Shown here in pieces: positions 53,080 through 58,377 of a DNA stretch of 58,377 bases (position 1 is its first letter; every line of letters begins with the position of its first letter). Under the pieces are notes generated by a model. That model did not search any database and had not been told where the DNA came from. It saw nothing but the letters and a program-made list of their open reading frames with translations. The position numbers were made by a program, and so were the translations under genes. The stretch lies in assembly GCA_947482825.1 (NCBI GenBank), contig CANKMT010000025.1:1-58377 (forward strand), in the 5' to 3' direction. Source of the DNA: Betaproteobacteria bacterium. Its GTDB lineage: Bacteria > Pseudomonadota > Gammaproteobacteria > Burkholderiales > SG8-39.

Positions 53080-53190
53080 TCACGCGGTCTTGCAGGGGGA
53101 GGCAAGCAATACGCAACCGGCGATGCGCCAGCTGCCGTCGGCCTGGCGCTGCAGGCTGTACGGCGCCAGCCAGCTCGCCCCCGACTGGTC
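53080..53190 (-). pseudogene. 3' stump of a DUF4864-like gene
   Basis: The minus-strand frame ending at 53080-53082 reads [20 protein letters not shown] then [10 protein letters not shown]. The pattern of a repeated beta-strand with GSWRIxGC is that of DUF4864 (SnoaL-like fold) C-termini. Only about 36 codons remain before the frame is lost near 53190. The remaining parts of the 52992-53308 gap show no gene. Confidence 0.5.
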
Positions 53191-53308
53191 GGAGCCATTC
53201 TCTCGAGTTACGATTGGTCCAAAGAACCTGGGCAGATCAGTTACGACTGCGCTGTCAACCCGCGGCCGGCCCCCGCGTTACTAATGGTCAGACCTTCGGA
53301 GAGTCCCC

Positions 53309-53908
53309 ATGCGAGGAATGAGAACAATCCTGGCGGGCGTACTGCTGGTTGCCGGGCAGGCACACGCAGCGGCCGCGGTCGATGAGGACTGGCAACTGTT
53401 CGGTCGGGTGTTGTCCCTGGTGCAGGCTGTCGTGCACGGTGCAGCGCAGTCCAATGACCCGCGCGGCCTCGAAAAAGGAGTCGACCGCCTTTTTTCCGGG
53501 GAGAACCGCGAAGCCAACCGCCTCGCAACCGACCTGCTTGGCGAGGCGTTCGACGACATGCCTGCGCAGTACAAGGGCGCAGCCGTAGCCCTCATGAATG
53601 ACCTGGCAACGATCGCGCGAAAAGAGCGTGCCCGCCAGGGTGTGTTGCAGCCCCCCGGACCGGAGAGCACTCCCGATGCGGCCCTGCAGGCGCGCAAGGA
53701 CCTCGCGGCGACAGGGCTGCGCTACTTCGACGCCGGGCAGTTCCTCGAGGCCGTCAGGCGCAACGACATGCTGGCAGTGGAAATGTTTGTTACCGGGCGC
53801 GGCGTCGACCTGGCGACCCGGGATGCCGAAGGGTTCACCGCGCTGGCACTGGCGCAACGCCAAAACAACCGGCGCATGGCCGAATTGCTGGCCGCGGCCG
53901 GCGGCTAG
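53309..53908 (+). CDS. Secreted protein with C-terminal ankyrin-like repeat
   Basis: A 199-residue protein with a signal peptide (ILAGVLLVAGQAHAAAA, about residues 7-23). The C-terminal 50 residues (FLEAVRRNDMLAVEMFVTGR, then GVDLATRDAEGFTALALAQR) form one and a half ankyrin repeats. The middle part is helical and unrecognised. It is probably periplasmic. A second in-frame ATG at residue 4 may be the true start. Confidence 0.65.
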   Translation: MRGMRTILAGVLLVAGQAHAAAAVDEDWQLFGRVLSLVQAVVHGAAQSNDPRGLEKGVDRLFSGENREANRLATDLLGEAFDDMPAQYKGAAVALMNDLATIARKERARQGVLQPPGPESTPDAALQARKDLAATGLRYFDAGQFLEAVRRNDMLAVEMFVTGRGVDLATRDAEGFTALALAQRQNNRRMAELLAAAGG

Positions 53909-53974
53909 CACCCGACTATTGTGGCTACAGAATGCTAGGATGTGACCACAGATAACTTCGGTCCGGGAGCCGTC

Positions 53975-54265
53975 ATGGCCCAATCGCTTGTCAGCATCAG
54001 GGAACTGAAAAGCCGCCTCAGTCATTACCTGCGCCTCACGCGCAAAGGCGAATCGGTGGTGATTACCGACCGCGGTGTGCCGATCGGCCGCATTGTGCCG
54101 ATGGGTCTTGTGCCGGCGGGTCCGGATCTCGAACAGCGGATCGCGGCAATGCGCGAGACCGGGCTGGCCCATTGGAGCGGACTCAAACTCGGTAAGCGCA
54201 AGCCGGTTGCCAGGCTGAAATCCCGCGGTACCGTCGCGCAGCTGGTCGTGGAAGACCGCGAGTGA
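53975..54265 (+). CDS. Phd/YefM family antitoxin
   Basis: A 96-residue protein from ATG 53975: VSIRELKSRLSHYLRLTRKG and VVITDRGVPIGRIVP are the Phd/YefM fold. It neutralises the PIN toxin encoded next and represses the operon. Its stop overlaps the GTG start of the toxin. Confidence 0.87.
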   Translation: MAQSLVSIRELKSRLSHYLRLTRKGESVVITDRGVPIGRIVPMGLVPAGPDLEQRIAAMRETGLAHWSGLKLGKRKPVARLKSRGTVAQLVVEDRE

Positions 54266-54699
54266 TCGTGTACCTCGACGCCAGCGCCCTTGTAAAGCGC
54301 TACGTCGCGGAGACCGGATCAGCAGAGGTCGAGAAGCTGATCGGCGAGGCCCGGGCGATAGGTACCGGGGTGCTGAGCCGGGCCGAGGTGTCTGCGGCAC
54401 TCGCCAAGGCCGCCCGCGTCGGTTACGTCACGAGCGCGGCGGCAATGAAGGCGATGGAAGCCTTCGATGCGGACTGGGAGAACCTGATCCGCTTGCAGTT
54501 CGGCGAGCCGCTCGCGGCGCGCGCCGGCGCGCTCGCGTGGGAGCACGGCCTGCGCGGCTACGACGCGGTTCATCTGGCCACGGCGCTCGTCTGGCGGGAA
54601 ACGCTTGGCGAAGTGGTTACTGTCGCGACCTACGACCGGGAATTGTGGCGGGGTGCAAAGGAGAGCGGACTCTCGCCATGGCCGGTGGCAATGCCTTGA
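54262..54699 (+). CDS. vapC: PIN-domain ribonuclease toxin (VapC type, second copy)
   Basis: A 145-residue PIN protein from GTG 54262. The acidic quartet is visible in VYLDASALVKRY, SRAEVSAALAK, GYDAVHLATAL and VATYDREL. It is not closely similar to the VapC at 37209 and pairs with a Phd-type rather than a ribbon-helix-helix antitoxin, so it was acquired separately. Confidence 0.88.
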   Translation: MIVYLDASALVKRYVAETGSAEVEKLIGEARAIGTGVLSRAEVSAALAKAARVGYVTSAAAMKAMEAFDADWENLIRLQFGEPLAARAGALAWEHGLRGYDAVHLATALVWRETLGEVVTVATYDRELWRGAKESGLSPWPVAMP

Positions 54700-54805
54700 A
54701 AAATCAGGAGCGCACGGCGTTCTGCGCGCTGGCGTTAGTGCTATTTGAGTGAAATTAGCAAAGTTATCGATTCTTTATAAACCCGGGGATGAAAGGACCG
54801 ACAGC

Positions 54806-56452
54806 GTGGCCACCACGTCGATTTTCGTCAGCAGCGCGCAGAAGGAACTGGCCGAGGATCGCCGCGCGGTGAAGGCGTTCGTGGAAGGCGATGCCCTTCT
54901 GCGCCGGTACTTCACGGTCTTTCTGTTCGAGGACCTGCCCGCCGCCGACCGCCGGGCGGACGAGGTGTATCTGGACGAAGTGGATCGCTGCGCGATTTAT
55001 GTCGGCCTGTTTGGCAACGACTACGGCTACGAAGACGAGGGCGGCGTGTCGCCCACGGAACGCGAGTTCGATCGGGCCACCGAGCGCGGCAGGCCGAGGC
55101 TCATCTTCGTCAAGGGTGCAGACGACAAAGCGCGCCACCCGAAGATGGAAGCTCTGGTCGGCAAGGCCGGTGATCAACTGATCCGGCGGCGCTTCGGCAG
55201 CATTCCTGAACTGACAGCGGCCCTGTATGCGAGCCTCGTCGAATTCCTCGATCACGCGAGTTTGCTGCAGACACGTCCGTTCGATGCCTCGGTCTGTGCC
55301 GGATCGACGCTCGGCGATCTGTCCGAGGAGAAGTTGCGCTGGTTTCTCGCGCGCGCTCACCGCGAAAGGCAGTTTGCCCTCGCTGAGAACACCCCGCTGC
55401 AGGAGGCACTCGCACATCTCAACCTGCTCGACGGCGGAACGCCTACGCACGCTGCCGTTCTGCTGTTCGGGCGGGAACCGCAGAGGTTTTTGCTCACCTC
55501 AGAGGTTAAGTGCATGCACTTTCACGGGACCGAGATACGCAAACCTATTCCGTCGTATCAAATCTTCAAGGGTACGGTCTTCGCTCTCGTGGACCAGGCG
55601 ACGGATTTCGTTATGTCCAAAATTGCGCGGTCGGTCGGCACTCGCGACCACGGGCCGGAGGCGCCGGTCGAATACGAACTCCCTGAAAGGGCAGTGGCGG
55701 AGGCGGTCGTGAACGCTGTCGCGCATCGCGACTATGCCAGCAATGCGAGCGTGCAGGTCATGCTGTTCAGCGATCAGCTGGAAATCTGGAACCCCGGCGA
55801 ACTGCCGCCGCCGCTGACCATGGAGCGGTTGCGCATGCCGCACCCCTCGATTCCGCGCAATCCGCTGGTGGCTGACCCATTGTTCCTCGCCCGCTATATC
55901 GAGAAAGCCGGCACCGGCACGCTGGACATGATCGCGCTTTTTCAAGAGGCCGGCCTGCCCGAACCGGAATTCCGACAAGACGGGGGAATGTTCGTGCAGA
56001 CCTTGTGGCGTGACCGGCTGACCGCCAAGGTGCTCGATGCGCTGGCTCTGAATTCGCGACAACGAAGCGCGCTGGCGGCTATCAGGACGGAGCGGCGCCT
56101 CACCAACGCGCGCTACCAAGCTCTGACTGGCGCGGGCCGCCCGACCGCGAAGCGTGATCTTGAAGATCTGGTGAGCAAGGGAGTCCTGAGCGCAACCGGG
56201 GCCGGCAGAGGGTCGGCCTACGTGGTGGCGATTAAATGGCTCATAAATGGCTCAAATGGCTCACCTTCGCCGAACCATGGAAATGGCTCAGAAATGGTTC
56301 AAATGGGTCACGGCAAGGCCATGGCCCCCGCTGTCAAACGCGCCAGAAGCGCGCCAAATGGGACATCCCCCGCTTCACAAGCCAGCAAATCCAAGAGACC
56401 CATAAACGGGCCAAAGAAGCGAAAGAAGCTGAAGGGGGCTGCGAAAAAATGA
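54806..56452 (+). CDS. DUF4062 protein with a C-terminal RecG-like/HATPase_c_4 ATP-binding domain
   Basis: A 548-residue protein. GTG 54806 has GAAAGGA at a good distance and opens directly into DUF4062 (TSIFVSSAQKELAEDRRAVK, residues 4-90), a domain found in signalling and defence proteins. Residues 170-400 form the HATPase_c_4 module: ERAVAEAVVNAVAHRDY with N-box Asn303, then IWNPGELPPPLT and SIPRNPLVA. A winged helix follows (about 410-475), then a Lys/Arg-rich tail. The tail's DNA contains a short tandem repeat (56234-56315). It overlaps the helicase gene by ATGA, so both act together. Confidence 0.82.
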   Translation: MATTSIFVSSAQKELAEDRRAVKAFVEGDALLRRYFTVFLFEDLPAADRRADEVYLDEVDRCAIYVGLFGNDYGYEDEGGVSPTEREFDRATERGRPRLIFVKGADDKARHPKMEALVGKAGDQLIRRRFGSIPELTAALYASLVEFLDHASLLQTRPFDASVCAGSTLGDLSEEKLRWFLARAHRERQFALAENTPLQEALAHLNLLDGGTPTHAAVLLFGREPQRFLLTSEVKCMHFHGTEIRKPIPSYQIFKGTVFALVDQATDFVMSKIARSVGTRDHGPEAPVEYELPERAVAEAVVNAVAHRDYASNASVQVMLFSDQLEIWNPGELPPPLTMERLRMPHPSIPRNPLVADPLFLARYIEKAGTGTLDMIALFQEAGLPEPEFRQDGGMFVQTLWRDRLTAKVLDALALNSRQRSALAAIRTERRLTNARYQALTGAGRPTAKRDLEDLVSKGVLSATGAGRGSAYVVAIKWLINGSNGSPSPNHGNGSEMVQMGHGKAMAPAVKRARSAPNGTSPASQASKSKRPINGPKKRKKLKGAAKK

Positions 56453-57981
56453 GCGAGATCCAGCGATTTTCCTCGGGCCGTCAGCGCCTTGATAACGCCT
56501 TCCTCTGCGCCAGGCTGAAAGAGGCCAAGCCCCACAAGCGCATCGCAGGCTACTTCCGCAGTTCGATCTTCGAGTTGGTCGGCGAAGAAATCGCCGCGAT
56601 CCCCAAAGTCCAGATTGTCTGCAACAGCGAACTGGACGCCGCGGATGTCGTGGTATCGAAGCATGTCCGCGAGACGGCGCTGAAGGAGCGCTGGAACGAA
56701 GCGCCCTCCGAGGTGGAGGTGCTGCTTCACCGGGAACGCTATCGCCGGCTGTACGACTTGTTGGCGAGTGGCCGGGTGGAGATCCGCGTCGTACCCAAGG
56801 ACCGGGTGTTCATTCACGGCAAAGCCGGCGTCATTGAAGGCGCCGACGGATCGAAGAGCTGCTTTCTCGGTTCCATCAACGAGACCCGGAGTGCCTTCGC
56901 CCAGAACTACGAAATCTTGTGGGAGGACAGTTCCGAGGAAGGCGTTGCATGGGTGGAGGAGGAGTTCGAGGCGCTCTGGAAGGACGCCTACCCGCTGCCC
57001 GACGCCATCATCGAGGAAATCAAGCGCGTTGCCGACCGCGTGGAGATCCGCTTCGAAGAGGCGACGATCGAGGAGCTGCCCGCCGCCGCGCTGGCCGAGA
57101 GCCCGATCTACCGCGGCGGTGAACAGCTTCAGCCGTGGCAGCGCTCGTTCGTAACCATGTTCCTGCAGCACCGGGAGACCTACGGGAAAGCGCGCCTTCT
57201 GCTGGCTGATGAGGTTGGTGTCGGAAAAACATTGTCGCTCGCGGCGAGCGCGATGATCTCGGCCCTGCTCGAATGCAAGTACGGCTCGGTCATCCTCGAC
57301 GAGGAACACAATGCGCGGCGGCATGGCGAACTGGGGCCGAAGAAGGAGGAGCCGAACAATCTGCTCGATTTCATGCTGCGGATAGGTTCTCGCACCAGAA
57401 ATCTTCTGCTCGGTACAGCCACCCCGATCCAGACCGAAGTGCGCGAGCTGTGGGACCTGCTGCGAGTCCTCAACGCCGGCGCGGATTTCGTACGTGGGCG
57501 AGAGTTGTTCGGCCGCTGGCCGGAGTGGGAAAGAGCATTGCCTGTGGTGAAGGGCGATGAGACGCCGGCGGATGAGAAGGACGTCTGGGATTGGCTGCGC
57601 AACCCTTTGCCCCCCGCCAGCGAGGACGCACTGTTTGCGACACTGCGGCTGCAACTGGGGCTGCCCGACCAGGCATTCTTTACCGATCGAGGCTTTGGTT
57701 CGCTGGGGTTTCTGGAGCAGCAGGCGGTCGCCCAAGCTCTCGCACCCGGTTTCCTGCGGGAACACAATCCCATCGTCCGCCATACCGTGTTGCGCCGCCG
57801 TCAGACATTGGAAAACGCCGGGCTGCTGGAGAGAGTCGGCGTGGACATCCATCCTGACCCGGATACCTCCGCAGCCGCATACGCGGGGGTCGGATTCAGC
57901 GGACTGGGGTTGCTGACGAATCTGCCCTTCGATCTCGCTTGTCTGGGTGCTCGAGGAACTGTGCTACCGAAATCGATTTAG
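56449..57981 (+). pseudogene. PLD-SNF2 helicase, internally deleted and truncated
   Basis: 510 residues remain of a protein normally about 1000 long. Residues 1-180 are a phospholipase D-like nuclease domain (HGKAG at 123-127, GSINETRS at 141-148). The helicase motif I DEVGVGKT is at 254-261, but motif II (DEEH, 284-287; normally DEAH-like) follows after only 23 residues, where SNF2 enzymes have 100 or more. GTATP (motif III) is present. After about residue 470 the frame leaves the family, and the second helicase domain is missing. It is not likely to be an active translocase. Confidence 0.75.
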
Positions 57982-58218
57982 ACGGCATGCGTTCCGTACC
58001 GGGATGAAATTTTCGTCCTCTAGGATGGATCGCGCGTATGCGAACATCGCCAGCAGGTCATCGCGCGTTAGGTGCGGATAGTTTTCAAGGATCGACTCTT
58101 CGCTCCACCCCGTCGCCTTGAGTCCGAGCAGGAAATCGACACTGATTCGCGTGCCCTTGACGCGCGGGCGACCGCCGCAGATTCCGGCATCGGTTACGAT
58201 TCTTTCGCTCCATTCCAT
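57964..58218 (-). CDS. DUF433 protein (orphan antitoxin)
   Basis: An 84-residue DUF433 protein: RIVTDAGICGGRPRVKGTRI, VDFLLGLKATGWSEESILE and NYPHLTRDDLLAMFAYA. In an intact module a DUF5615 toxin gene would follow on the minus strand at lower coordinates; instead the broken helicase gene is there, and the two stop regions overlap by 18 bp. So this is an antitoxin without a toxin. The IS630-like element starts just upstream of it. Confidence 0.85.
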   Translation of the reverse strand: MEWSERIVTDAGICGGRPRVKGTRISVDFLLGLKATGWSEESILENYPHLTRDDLLAMFAYARSILEDENFIPVRNACRLNRFR

Positions 58219-58277
58219 GGCGCGAGCTCCTAGTGTAGTGTCCCTTAAATAGGTTTACAGACTTTCCGGCGACTGCT

Positions 58278-58377
58278 ATGATCTTGCTCATGCCGAACAC
58301 GAGCCTGGCGATCAAGTTGCAACCGGCTGAACGCGCGCAGCTGGAAAAATGGGGATCCTCGCATGGCACTCCACAAC
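58278..58377 (+). mobile_element. IS630-like transposase, N-terminal end (runs off the window)
   Basis: Translation from ATG 58278 (or 58290) reads LAIKLQPAERAQLEKWGSSH, the usual opening of IS630-family transposases (a short strand, then xAERxxLExW). The preceding 45 bp begin with TAGTGTAGTGTCCCTTAAAT at 58231, a plausible left terminal repeat next to a TA target. Only about 33 codons are visible, so the family call is likely but not certain. Confidence 0.6.

Noticed and set aside
56308..57852. A 514-codon minus-strand open frame
   Set aside because: Mirror of the helicase gene, whose own frame shows PLD and helicase motifs.
36389..58218. Interpretation of the toxin-antitoxin cluster as a chromosomal integron
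   Set aside because: No integrase gene and no regularly spaced attC-like sites were seen; gene orientations are mixed and stumps of ordinary genes lie between.

Overview
The window comes from a GC-rich proteobacterium, most likely a betaproteobacterium of the Burkholderiales type. The reasons are the three Bug-type tripartite tricarboxylate receptors, the TctABC set, the many catabolic oxidoreductases and the short, often overlapping gene spacings. No rRNA, tRNA or CRISPR array was seen.

Region 1 (1 to about 15.9 kb) is compact chromosomal sequence: the start of an EF-G gene, a lipoprotein metallo-hydrolase, an alpha/beta hydrolase, an Ldh-family dehydrogenase, a cupin plus fumarylacetoacetase-family pair, AzlCD, two TPR proteins, a class II aldolase, a sulfatase, AsmA, gamma-glutamyltransferase, a MetE-like enzyme and a Rieske oxygenase. 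Three intergenic gaps (9085-9313, 13250-13405, 14426-14665) hold nested palindromes built from one G/C-rich motif; they resemble REP elements, and two of them lie exactly between convergent genes.

Region 2 (15.9-21.3 kb) is a branched-chain-amino-acid-type ABC importer operon in which the second permease and the first ATPase are fused, followed by a short-chain dehydrogenase (SDR).

Region 3 (21.5-36.0 kb) is a long co-directional catabolic operon with tight spacing: TctBAC, an M24 protein with an altered metal site, an enolase-superfamily enzyme, an opine-dehydrogenase-like enzyme, an LLM flavin enzyme, a TauABC-type importer, a molybdenum hydroxylase whose Fe-S and Mo subunits are fused, and a flavin reductase. 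It looks like uptake plus oxidative breakdown of one unidentified organic acid or N-heterocycle.

Region 4 (36-58.4 kb) is an accessory, decaying region. It carries seven toxin-antitoxin-like modules or remnants plus one orphan antitoxin-like gene: MNT/HEPN with a frameshift, VapBC, TacAT-type DUF1778/GNAT, two head-to-head HipBA pairs, DUF433/DUF5615, Phd/PIN and an orphan DUF433. Between them lie isolated catabolic or housekeeping genes, and many 3' gene stumps (SDR twice, HEPN, LysR, class III aminotransferase, CoA-transferase, oxidoreductase, DUF4864). It ends with a DUF4062/ATPase gene, a deleted PLD-SNF2 helicase and the start of an IS630-like element.

The most unusual structures are: (i) a 65-bp hairpin unit that begins at the stop codon of the SDR gene and recurs twice more still attached to an SDR 3' stump; (ii) three 17-bp palindromes at an exact 26-bp spacing upstream of the first hipBA; (iii) the DUF4062-ATPase plus PLD-SNF2 pair, a candidate defence cassette caught in decay; (iv) the uncharacterised catabolic operon.
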